Shown piece after piece: positions 7,426 through 14,900 of a stretch of 24,757 bases of DNA. Location of the stretch: NCBI GenBank assembly GCA_002393025.1, contig DGIE01000004.1, forward strand, positions 1 through 24,757, in the 5' to 3' direction. The DNA comes from Holosporaceae bacterium UBA3830. Lineage in GTDB: Bacteria; Pseudomonadota; Alphaproteobacteria; UBA3830. Numbering within the stretch: position 1 is the stretch's first letter; every line of letters starts with the position of its first letter. Position numbers and translations under genes: made by a program. A model generated the notes under the pieces. That model was not told where the DNA came from, searched no databases, and saw only the letters and a program-made list of their open reading frames with translations.

Positions 7426-8274
7426 TTACTGAATTTTCTTCTTTATCTCGTTGATTTCTTCGATTGAAAGACTCAAAGCTTCGGCAACCTGTTCGACAGA
7501 CAGCCCCATTTTAAAAAGCTTTACTGCCGACTCCCGTTTTTCAGCATCAGCCTTGGCGCGTTCCTCTTCTCTGACAGCGTTTCTTTCGCTAATTCTGTCG
7601 TTCCAATCTCTCTGTCTCAAATCGGCGATAGCTCTTATATCGTCATCAGCACTCAAATATTTTAATCTATCCATGGCTTTTGATATTTCTTTATTTTTTA
7701 ACCAAATAGGGTCTAACAAACTAGGTTCTTGAATAAACTCTAACCAGCCATTTAACAAATCTTTTTTGTCTGCGTCCTTAGGGTTAAACTTAGGTAGTTC
7801 TATAAAAAAGATACGCTCGTTTTCTGATAATATTTCATAACCATCAGATTTGGACGGCTGAAAGGTCATGTACGCTTCGCTTATCGCATCTTTCCTGTTG
7901 GTAACATTTTCTCCCAGTATCCAAATCGCTATAATTCGACTTCTTTCGTACGACTCGTTTTCTTTCAAAAGCAGAGGAAACATATTTGCTGCATAATGAA
8001 GCGATCTACCTCGTATTTCTCCGGTATTTTTAAATTGAATTTCGATATCCAATTCAATGTCGTTGTCGGTACGCGCTCTAACATCAAGTCTACTGGTTTT
8101 ATTATTTTCGAGAATCTTCATAATCTCCGTATTTTTCAACTCTAAGGACTTTATATGAGGCCTTCCCTTGAAAAGAGCATTGAGAAAGGAGATCAACGAA
8201 CTTACTTCTTTTTCTTGTCCGAAAAGATTCTTGAAAACAAAGTCAAGTTTTGGATCTAAAAGGCTTTTACACAT
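7426..8274 (-). CDS. Rpn-family recombination-promoting nuclease / PD-(D/E)XK transposase-like protein
   Basis: The 282-residue protein starts with the family signature LDPKLDFVFKNLFG. It carries the nuclease core RLDVRARTDNDIELDIEIQ (Asp64 ... Glu78-x-Gln80), matching the D-x(n)-E-x-Q form of the PD-(D/E)XK fold in Rpn/transposase_31-like proteins. The C-terminus is a charged helix followed by a helix-turn-helix-like tail (KMGLSVEQVAEALSLSIEEI). Rpn proteins are DNA endonucleases that raise RecA-independent recombination in E. coli; some related proteins act in phage defence. GAGGAAT precedes the ATG. It is transcribed opposite to the tail operon as prophage cargo, and all key residues look intact. 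Confidence 0.88.
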   Translation of the reverse strand: MCKSLLDPKLDFVFKNLFGQEKEVSSLISFLNALFKGRPHIKSLELKNTEIMKILENNKTSRLDVRARTDNDIELDIEIQFKNTGEIRGRSLHYAANMFPLLLKENESYERSRIIAIWILGENVTNRKDAISEAYMTFQPSKSDGYEILSENERIFFIELPKFNPKDADKKDLLNGWLEFIQEPSLLDPIWLKNKEISKAMDRLKYLSADDDIRAIADLRQRDWNDRISERNAVREEERAKADAEKRESAVKLFKMGLSVEQVAEALSLSIEEINEIKKKIQ

Positions 8275-8323
8275 GTCTCATATTCCTCAAATATCCCTAA
8301 AAGATTACAACACATTCCTTAAA

Positions 8324-8354
8324 ATTATATTAACGGATGCATATAAATTTACAA
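8324..8354 (-). promoter_or_regulatory. Possible promoter of the Rpn gene
   Basis: On the minus strand TTGTAA (8354-8349) and TATAAT (8329-8324) lie about 50-80 nt upstream of the ATG. The 19-nt spacer is longer than ideal, so the -35 assignment is weak; the -10 matches consensus exactly. Confidence 0.35.
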
Positions 8355-8391
8355 GAGCCAATTAGTCAAAATAGACAAATTCACAAAATAC

Positions 8392-8439
8392 GGTCGAAAA
8401 AGTGTATCGAATTGCACATTTTAGGGTCGAAAAAGTGTA
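8392..8439. repeat. Direct repeat pair GGTCGAAAAAGTGTA
   Basis: Two identical 15-nt copies lie at 8392-8406 and 8425-8439, 33 nt apart start to start, in the gap between the Rpn promoter region and the end of the toxin gene. Multiple short repeats like this are seen at the ends of some insertion sequences (IS21-type ends came to mind), but no transposase gene is adjacent. Confidence 0.6.
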
Positions 8440-8456
8440 ACCGTTATCTCTTTAAT

Positions 8457-8855
8457 TTAATGATCGTATAAATCGAACCTTGCATCAAACCACAATATAT
8501 AGAACGTGCTTTTGTCTCTAAATCCTACCATAGGAGCTTTTCCGCAAAATCGGAAAGCTATAAGATTGACATCGGGTTTTATAAAATCGGGAATAGGAGC
8601 GTGTATTGCTTCCTTTTTTATCTTTTCATAACCTAGCCCGTGTCTGTAAGCTTGATTTAACTGCTTCCACGAAAGTTGAGATAATTTAACAACTTGATCG
8701 AAAAACGCTACTTTAAAATCGTTCATTCCTTCAAGATCATAATTTTTTTGCAGATACCTTAGAGAGAATATAGGCGGATGCAAGTCATAATCCTCCATCT
8801 CTTCAGAATAATAGGGACATTTCTTGCACCGCTGTATCTTTTTGCCTATTGCCAT
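8457..8855 (-). CDS. Putative toxin of a Panacea-type toxin-antitoxin pair
   Basis: The 132-residue protein starts 4 nt after the stop of the Panacea-domain gene, the usual antitoxin-first order. The N-terminus has CKKCPYY, half of a possible zinc ribbon. The C-terminus has FRFCGKAPMVGFRDKSTFYI followed by LWFDARFDLYDH. The 'R-x-G-x(n)-GFRD-x(2)-FY-x-LW-D-x-LYDH' look recalls small mRNA-interferase-like or RNase-type toxins, but I cannot assign the family. Known biology: Panacea (DUF4065/SocA-like) antitoxins pair with many unrelated toxins in neighbouring genes. The toxin role is therefore inferred mainly from context. Confidence 0.65.
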   Translation of the reverse strand: MAIGKKIQRCKKCPYYSEEMEDYDLHPPIFSLRYLQKNYDLEGMNDFKVAFFDQVVKLSQLSWKQLNQAYRHGLGYEKIKKEAIHAPIPDFIKPDVNLIAFRFCGKAPMVGFRDKSTFYILWFDARFDLYDH

Positions 8856-8859
8856 GTAA

Positions 8860-9312
8860 CTACGCTATCTGTGTTTTGAAAAAATCAATCATATCTTTAT
8901 CTGATAATATGCCATCTCTTCTCATGGCGTTTCTCCAGGGCGGTTCGCAATGCGTCATATTTCTCAACTTCCAAGCAGAATATTGTCCATACTCTGCATA
9001 TATCTCATCCAAAAGATCTTGAATATCTACAGGAATTTTATCTAAATCAAAGTTTGGAGATAAAGGCAAAGCCTCACTTCCATACCCCTTATATTTATCA
9101 TACAACTCGGCAACTACCGGACCATGTTGCCATGCAACAATATCGTTAGCGAAAAGACGACAATTATTCATGGCCAAATAAAACCCCTGCGCGTAATAAC
9201 ACAACTTCTGTAACTTTAAATGAGTGATAACATCTTGACAGTCATCTTCCTGTCTATTTAAGAAATAGTCCGCTATATCACAAACATCTTGCATTTTTAT
9301 TTTTGTATCCAT
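8860..9312 (-). CDS. Panacea-domain (SocA-like, DUF4065) antitoxin
   Basis: The 150-residue protein carries the Panacea hallmarks: ITHLKLQKLCYYAQGFYLA, IVAWQHGPVVAELYDKYK, and YGQYSAWKLRNMTHCEPPW. These map to the conserved 'LKLQKLLYYAQGW', 'AWxxGPVxxxxY' and 'L...TH...PW' blocks. Panacea proteins neutralise diverse toxins, and SocA acts as an adaptor for proteolysis. GGAGTG lies 8 nt before the ATG. The gene leads a two-gene operon with the putative toxin, within the prophage cargo region, where it could act in prophage maintenance or exclusion of other phages. Confidence 0.9.
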   Translation of the reverse strand: MDTKIKMQDVCDIADYFLNRQEDDCQDVITHLKLQKLCYYAQGFYLAMNNCRLFANDIVAWQHGPVVAELYDKYKGYGSEALPLSPNFDLDKIPVDIQDLLDEIYAEYGQYSAWKLRNMTHCEPPWRNAMRRDGILSDKDMIDFFKTQIA

Positions 9313-9343
9313 AGCTTTTCACTCCACAATAACACTCTTAACT

Positions 9344-9349
9344 TATATA
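9344..9349 (-). promoter_or_regulatory. Likely -10 box of the toxin-antitoxin operon
   Basis: TATATA on the minus strand lies about 32 nt upstream of the antitoxin ATG. A weak -35 (TTTGTG) sits 16 nt further upstream. The palindromes at 9381-9406 lie just beyond this. Confidence 0.4.
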
Positions 9350-9380
9350 CCCTTTTCGGTTTAAACACAAATTTCAAGAC

Positions 9381-9406
9381 GGTTACAATTTGTAACCGTG
9401 CGGTTA
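9381..9406. promoter_or_regulatory. Overlapping palindromes, probable operator
   Basis: GGTTACAATTTGTAACC (9381-9397) is a perfect 8-bp inverted repeat around one base. It overlaps TAACCGTGCGGTTA (9393-9406), a second perfect inverted repeat. They lie upstream of the toxin-antitoxin promoter and about 150 nt before the + strand gene at 9551, so they may bind a dimeric regulator serving either side. The second palindrome shares the TAACC-N4-GGTTA layout with 10207-10222. Confidence 0.55.
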
Positions 9407-9550
9407 AATGCCAAAATTTCTCTATCACTAACCTTTACAACTTTATTCTGAAAGTAAAGGATAATGAGATTTTCTTTACTTTTTTTTTATTAAACTTTGT
9501 GATCATTTCTAGAGGAATTGTGATTTAATGTAAAGAAACGAGGTTGGTTA

Positions 9551-10081
9551 ATGTTTAATCAATTATTGTTATGTGCGGCGTTAACAAATATCCAGCAAAT
9601 GTCTCTTGTTAATATGGTGAATCAAAATTTATATGTTCGGCAGTACTACGTACCTCCTGCGACATCGAATGTACACGATAGTCTAATTGATACCACAAAA
9701 TTGTCTCAAAAAAACGAGCACGGAGCTTATCCTTGGGAGATTGTGAAGCCTTATGGAGATAGTGTATATTTCTTGTACGACAATTATTTTCGAATGGGAA
9801 AAAGGGATAAAGCGGATTTAAAAATGTATTACTACTTTCAGGGGTTAAACCGAAGAAAACGCGATATTACCCGTAGATTGATGAATCCGACCGATTATAA
9901 AAAAGTAACTTATTTCAACATGAATAATCTTCTTGCCGCAATTTCATTCCGAATTGATAAGGCGAAGAGCGACAAGTCTTTATGGAAATTACTGTACTAT
10001 CGCCAAGTTGTTTTAGATCTGCAAAAAGAAGTTTTGGATTTTAAGCAGACTATTTTGGAGATGACTTTGAATATGCCGTGA
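9551..10081 (+). CDS. Hypothetical protein (176 aa), prophage cargo
   Basis: I do not recognise this family. The ATG is preceded by GAGG at good spacing. The N-terminus (MFNQLLLCAALTNIQQM) is mildly hydrophobic but is not a convincing signal peptide. The rest is soluble and Tyr/Lys/Arg-rich (YGDSVYFLYDNYFRMGKRDK, MYYYFQGLNRRKRDITRRL), with a leucine-rich helix at the end (YRQVVLDLQKEVLDFKQTIL) that could form a coiled coil. It is a lone + strand gene between two minus-strand operons in the prophage, typical of an independently expressed moron gene. The regular codon pattern and lack of disruption argue that it is real. Confidence 0.7.
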   Translation: MFNQLLLCAALTNIQQMSLVNMVNQNLYVRQYYVPPATSNVHDSLIDTTKLSQKNEHGAYPWEIVKPYGDSVYFLYDNYFRMGKRDKADLKMYYYFQGLNRRKRDITRRLMNPTDYKKVTYFNMNNLLAAISFRIDKAKSDKSLWKLLYYRQVVLDLQKEVLDFKQTILEMTLNMP

Positions 10082-10144
10082 ATTTGTGAGGATTTCTTAC
10101 AAGTTGATTCAGTATGTGCAAAGTTTGTATGCGCTTAATTCTCT

Positions 10145-10190
10145 ATCATTTTCCTGACGTCGGTAAAATGATTGATGTCCTCATTTTTTT
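10145..10190 (+). terminator. Hairpin and T-run between convergent genes, possible terminator
   Basis: ATCATTTTCC - TGACGTC - GGTAAAATGAT (10145-10172) forms a stem of about 10 bp with one bulge. A T-tract begins around 10183. The gap between stem and T-run is longer than ideal. It sits between the end of the + strand gene and the minus-strand integrase operon end. Confidence 0.4.
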
Positions 10191-10206
10191 TAACAAACAA
10201 ACCATA

Positions 10207-10222
10207 TTAACCGTTTGGTTAA
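10207..10222. promoter_or_regulatory. Palindrome TTAACC-GTTT-GGTTAA
   Basis: This is a perfect 6-bp inverted repeat with a 4-nt spacer, overlapping the stop of the 53-aa minus-strand ORF. It has the same half-site and spacing as TAACC-N4-GGTTA at 9393-9406 and resembles 16328-16343. Confidence 0.45.
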
Positions 10223-10380
10223 AATGGTTCGGTATTATTAACAGCTTCTTCATTTGATTTGTCTATCGTTTTCTTTCCAAATCTATCCACCAACGTCTCC
10301 GAGAGTTCGTCAAGGGCGGTCAAAATATCTTCTATACTCACGCGGTTTTGTGAAGATTGAGTTTTTAAGGTATCCTTCAT
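10219..10380 (-). CDS. Small hypothetical protein (53 aa) coupled to the integrase gene
   Basis: The ATG lies 5 nt after the integrase stop on the same strand, so translation is probably coupled. The predicted product begins MKDTLKTQSSQNRVSIEDIL and continues as an acidic helix (TALDELSETLVDRF), ending in EEAVNNTEPF. It has no basic DNA-binding helix, so a classical excisionase is not obvious. I do not recognise the family. The Shine-Dalgarno is weak, consistent with coupling. Confidence 0.5.
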   Translation of the reverse strand: MKDTLKTQSSQNRVSIEDILTALDELSETLVDRFGKKTIDKSNEEAVNNTEPF

Positions 10381-10385
10381 ATTGA

Positions 10386-11561
10386 CTAATTCCCATAATT
10401 TAATTTAGAAATAGCTTTTTTTAAATGATCTGGAGCCAAATGAGAATAACGTTCTGTCATTCTTGAAGTTGCGTGTCCTACTAACGTTTGAACCTCTCTT
10501 AGATTTACGTCATTTATGACTAAATTACTCGCGAAAGTATGTCTTGTTGAATGAAAAACAGGTAGCTCTTTCGTACTCATTCCCTCTCTTCGTAAACCCA
10601 TTTTTTCAAGTATTTCTTTGTAGCAGTGAGGCATTTCTTTAAAAGGCTCGTTTTTTGTATTTTTAAAAATTATTCCTTGATTATCAATTCCAGACCGTTT
10701 TGAAAGTATTTCAAAAGCAACATCATCAATCGGAATATAACGAGTGGTTTTCTTTCTTTTTGTGTTAAGTAGGGTTATAAATCGGTTTTTCAAATCAACA
10801 TTTTTCCACTCCAAATTAAAAATTTCGGACGCTCTGCAGCCAGTATGAAATGCTAAATTAACAATGTCCCCTACTATCTCCCTGCGTTCGTAAAGTTTTT
10901 TGATTAATTCTCGAGCTTGCTCGTTGGAAAAGAAGAAGGTACGCTTATTGTCGTAGGCAGGAATGACAACTTTTAGTGCTGGATTTTTTTTGAAGTACAG
11001 ATCTCGACTAATTGCGAAATTAAAAATCTGACGTAAAACAACTTTTATATATTCAGCGGTTCTAGGAGCTCTGGTTTTAAGGGCTTTATTTATAATTGGT
11101 TCCATATGATCAATCGTGATATCGTTCAAATTCTTTTGCCCTAGAGGGCCTTTAATCCATGTGTTGTAATATCCCTGAGTAACTTTCCATGTTTTACCGC
11201 TAGTTTGCGCCTGATGAACTATAATGTATTTATCAAAAACTTGCTGTAACGTAATTACTTTTGCTTGCTCTCTTTTCTTTACAGCTTCCTCTTCCTCTCT
11301 GGCTTTTTCTGCCATTTCACGTTTTTCTTTGAGGCTTTGCGGATGTTTGCCCTCACGGATGTTTCTTTTGATTTCCGCTAATAATTCAGAAGCTCTCTGC
11401 TCACTCCAACCTGCAGAAGCCCAGCCTAAATATTCTTGCACTTGCTTTTTATCTCGCTGGTATCTAATTGTATAGTAACGATCTTTTTGACGTCCATGCT
11501 TTCTTGTTTCGTGTTCCTTATAACTTACCCCTGGAGTTTTACACGATATAAACTTAGCCAT
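10386..11561 (-). CDS. int: Prophage tyrosine-type site-specific integrase
   Basis: The 391-residue integrase recombines phage and host attachment sites. Catalytic residues are all visible: Arg243 in HTGCRASEIF, Lys268/270 in NTKRKKTTRYIPI, the box HSTRHTFASNLV (His337, Arg340), His363 in LVGHATSRMTERYSH and the nucleophile Tyr372. The N-terminus (1-100) is an arm-binding-type domain with a long charged helix (LKEKREMAEKAREEEEAVKK); a SAM-like core-binding domain spans about 105-195. AAGGGA precedes the ATG. It is transcribed away from the tRNA-Tyr fragment about 220 nt upstream, the usual layout at an attachment site. Confidence 0.95.
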   Translation of the reverse strand: MAKFISCKTPGVSYKEHETRKHGRQKDRYYTIRYQRDKKQVQEYLGWASAGWSEQRASELLAEIKRNIREGKHPQSLKEKREMAEKAREEEEAVKKREQAKVITLQQVFDKYIIVHQAQTSGKTWKVTQGYYNTWIKGPLGQKNLNDITIDHMEPIINKALKTRAPRTAEYIKVVLRQIFNFAISRDLYFKKNPALKVVIPAYDNKRTFFFSNEQARELIKKLYERREIVGDIVNLAFHTGCRASEIFNLEWKNVDLKNRFITLLNTKRKKTTRYIPIDDVAFEILSKRSGIDNQGIIFKNTKNEPFKEMPHCYKEILEKMGLRREGMSTKELPVFHSTRHTFASNLVINDVNLREVQTLVGHATSRMTERYSHLAPDHLKKAISKLNYGN

Positions 11562-11649
11562 GACTTTTCCCTTTCTAACATCAGTAAATTCTTTTTATTC
11601 TTAGTTTATGTGAAAATATTAACATGGAATATTGGATAATGAAATACTT

Positions 11650-11671
11650 TTTACACTATATTTACACTATA
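11650..11671. repeat. Tandem 11-bp direct repeats TTTACACTATA
   Basis: Two adjacent copies (11650-11660, 11661-11671) lie between the integrase start and the tRNA fragment. Related words (GACACTAT, GTAGACACTG) occur nearby. Position and repetition suggest integrase arm-type binding sites or an int operator; this is inference. Confidence 0.5.
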
Positions 11672-11780
11672 TTTGCATTTGTAGACACTGACGTAAATTA
11701 ATTAAAATTGAAGGCACATACTCTTGTTTTGCTGAAATTTGAGTATATAATGCGATCATTATTAATATATACTGACACTA

Positions 11781-11845
11781 TGGTAGATAGACTGTAAATC
11801 TGTCGACGGAAGTCTACGAGAGTTCGAATCTTTCCCCCTCCACCA
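11781..11845 (+). other. 3' half of tRNA-Tyr(GTA): displaced attachment site (att) of the prophage
   Basis: Readable parts: anticodon stem 11787-11791/11799-11803 with loop CTGTAAA and anticodon GTA (11794-11796); long variable arm 11804-11817 (GAC-GGAA-GTC stem), as in class II tRNA-Tyr; T stem 11818-11822/11830-11834 with loop TTCGAAT; acceptor strand CCCCTCC; discriminator A; encoded CCA 11843-11845. No D arm and no matching GGAGGGG acceptor strand exists upstream; integrase-proximal AT-rich DNA is there instead. It is therefore not a working tRNA but an attachment-site half created by integration. Confidence 0.85.
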
Positions 11846-11919
11846 GATTTGTGTCATTTTTTCGGATTTCAATAAACGGCGACTTAGAGACCTTGGGTTC
11901 ACTGGAGTTTGTGGTATTT

Positions 11920-14900
11920 TTACAAAGGTGCGTTAAATCGAGGCTCTATCCCTTTGCTTTCTAATATTTCCCAAAGTTTTTTCAGAGATTGTTCTTTATT
12001 GTGATAAAACGCAGACTCACGTATTCGGAAAAACTCCCATCCGCATCGTTCGAGCTGGCGTTGTCTTCTCATATCATCCTCATAATTGTTTGGAGTATGC
12101 CAATGATCTCCGTCGCATTCAACTGCCAAGCGAGCGCTTCCTCCCATCACGACAATATCTATACGCTTACCCGCAACTTTATACTGAGATTGTATTTGAT
12201 ATCCTTTTCTCATTATTTCCAATGCAACATCGACTTCAAACCAACTATCAAAGCCCTTCGGAGGAATGATATCTTGTCGTTTTTCTTCGGATTGATGCGC
12301 AATCCGTTCTAATTCCTCCTTTGATATTCCGTTAACTTCGTTTGTGTTTCGGTTTTCAAAAAATTCCAATAAACGATGCCTCAAACATCCACTGTTCTTG
12401 CTCACATCGCTAATTCTTACAGAATGAAATAATATTACCTGTTCTTTTGCGCGACTCATCGCAACGTTAAATCTTTGTTGATCTGATTTTTTAGTTAAAG
12501 CATTGAAAGATTCATTGGGAGCTACAACCATCGATAGTAAAATGATATCTTTTTCGTTTCCTTGAAACTGAGATAGAACACCGCAAACTATTTCGTGTTC
12601 TTCATATTCTTCGGTACTCAATTTATTATTAATTAACTCATCTTCTATTAACTTAGCTTGCGCTTTGCCTTGCAATACGATAACGCCAATAGTTTTATTG
12701 TTATATTTTTCATCGTCACAAATTTGTTCTATTCTTCGAACAATCGCATCTACCTCCGGCATGTTTCTTACACTTTCTCCTTTCCCTTGCCTAAAACCTG
12801 ATTCAATAAATACATGTTCAAGCGGAGGTAAACGATCTGCACCGAACTGCTTCAGCGGAATCAGCGGAGTATGTGAATAGCAAAGATCATTACTGAACTT
12901 GATTATTTCCGGCATACATCTGAAATGCTCTCTTAAAACTATCTGGCTGCTGTTAAAGACTGCGTTTCCTATATCAAATAAGCTCTTATCGCAATCAAAA
13001 CGATCTTTGAAAGAACCGAAAGAATGCAAATACTCATTCATAAATTGATTCGTCGTACTTCGATCAAGCCCGACATTTTCAGGACTGATTTGTTTATCAT
13101 CTCCGACAATAATAATTTTTTTTTAGCTAGATAAAATAACGGTGTCGCCTCCAGTCCGCATTGAGAAGCCTCGTCCACTATTATTACATCAAAAATTTCA
13201 GGGGCAGCGGATATGTTATTCCAAACGTTATAAAGAGGCATAATCCACGCCGGAATTGCCTCCTGACAACCGTTAAAATGTTCCAGAGCTTGCTTTTTCC
13301 ATTTGTTCGCGTACTTCCCCGTACCTTTTCCCAATTTATCTAAAGCCTGTTTCCAAAGCATCGCATGTTCTTTTTGGTCTTTTGTTAATCTAGTGATACA
13401 AAAATCTCAGGATTTTAATTGGGCTAATTTCTCTATGCAGTTTCTGATCCGATCTTCTACACTTTTTAGACTTTCTTCAATTTTTGAAATATCATCCCGA
13501 TTGATATAGGATTCTACCCAATTTTTAGCTTGTGACCAATGCCAAGCGTCTTCCAACTGATTGGCTATTCTGTCTTTCCAAGCATCATCTTTATAAGATT
13601 TCTCCATCTCACGTATGGTAAGTGGAATTTTCTCTTCAACCTCATCTATTAAATTTTGTAATTCTGAGAATCTACTATGTTTCTCGAAAATATTATCCAA
13701 ATAAACTTTAGATTTTCGATATTTATCTATATCTCGCTGTTCTATTGCAGTTAACAAATCGAAAATAACAGGGTGAGCATTTCCTTGATCAGTAATCTCT
13801 TGTATCTGATTCTTGATAATACGAATAATTGCATAGCAGCAAATTTGTTTTATTTCGTTAAGATTAGAAATCGATATATTTGTTATGCAATTAAAAAGAT
13901 CTGACTTCTTCATTTGTGAAAACAAATTATTTATCTCAGAAATTTCCTCCAAAACCTTAATTCTTTTATCAATTCCTTGTAACTGTATGTCTTCAGGGAT
14001 CTCCACAAATCTACGAAGATTATCTTTTATAAGTTTTATATTATAGTGATAGTTAGAAAACTTTATTAGGATATGTAAATTTTCGATTGTTTTTTGGCAT
14101 AACTGACCATTTATTTTTATCTTTTTAAAAATGTATGAACATTTGCGTATGTGTCGAGGTTTAAAGAGATTCAATCTACTTAAACTATGTCCTTCTTCTG
14201 CATATTTTCTAAGAGTTTTTGCATCGTTATAAATACCAGCTATTGTTAATTCTGGCGGATATTCTATGTTATAGTTATTTGCTGTTTTCTCGGAATCTCT
14301 TACTTCCGCCATATACTTATTTATTTCTTCCAGAATTTCCGCATAGTTTGCTTCATTTCCGTTAGAAATATTATCAAATTCTGCTTTTATCCAATCTTCT
14401 TTATGTTTTGATAAAATTACCTCTCTTTTGTTATCTAAGTTTTCGAGTGATCGCAAAATTGGGAAGAGATTTTCTGCAGATAACTTAGATAAGTTGCGAC
14501 ATAAATAATTGTTTTCTAAATTCGCTAAATCTGAATCAGAAAGAGTACTTAGTTCGTTGACCAAACTATTAAAATCTCCTGCTGAAACAGTTATCTTTCC
14601 AAAATCTTTTTGTAATTCATCTCTTGAATCATAAAGATCGTGCATTCCTTCAAAGATTTCAGACATTTTCTGCATAGATAAGTCGTATTTAGCGTTTTGA
14701 TCGATATCATCCTTAAACCAAGAATATTTTTGAGATTCTTCTTTAATCTTTCTTACAATATTTGATGACCTTCCTTTGTATTTTCCTTCAGCAACTGACT
14801 GATTTATTGTTTCGGAGTTAATAATATTCTCTAATCTTTTGTCTTTCTCTGCTTTCTCTTCTCTCAGTTGTTTTAGTTTTTCGGTGACGATATCAATACT

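Larger units (their letters stand above)
1..11845. mobile_element. Right-hand part of a P2-like prophage, ending at a tRNA-Tyr attachment remnant
   Basis: The tail genes FI, FII, E/E', T, U, X and D follow P2 order, then come lysis genes, cargo genes on the opposite strand, a tyrosine integrase, and the 3' half of a tRNA-Tyr gene. The left end (head, packaging, baseplate, replication genes) lies outside the window. The tRNA fragment is a 3' half in + orientation with no 5' half beside it. This fits integration into a tRNA-Tyr gene, with the reconstituted tRNA expected beyond the left edge. The right boundary is inferred from this fragment alone. Confidence 0.85.

Noticed and set aside
8392..8439. 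CRISPR array
   Set aside because: Only two short repeats with one 18-nt gap and no cas genes.
9289..9528. 79-aa + strand ORF in the toxin-antitoxin promoter region
   Set aside because: Low-complexity, Phe/Asn-rich composition typical of AT-rich non-coding DNA; it overlaps the operon promoter and palindromes.
11720..11845. Complete tRNA-Tyr gene
   Set aside because: No GGAGGGG acceptor strand or D arm is found within about 100 nt upstream of the anticodon arm.
13407..13409. TGA read as Trp (alternative genetic code)
   Set aside because: Trp is expected at this codon, but several intact genes here end at TGA (tape measure, gpD, the ATPase), and the same gene has four frameshifts. A nonsense mutation is simpler.
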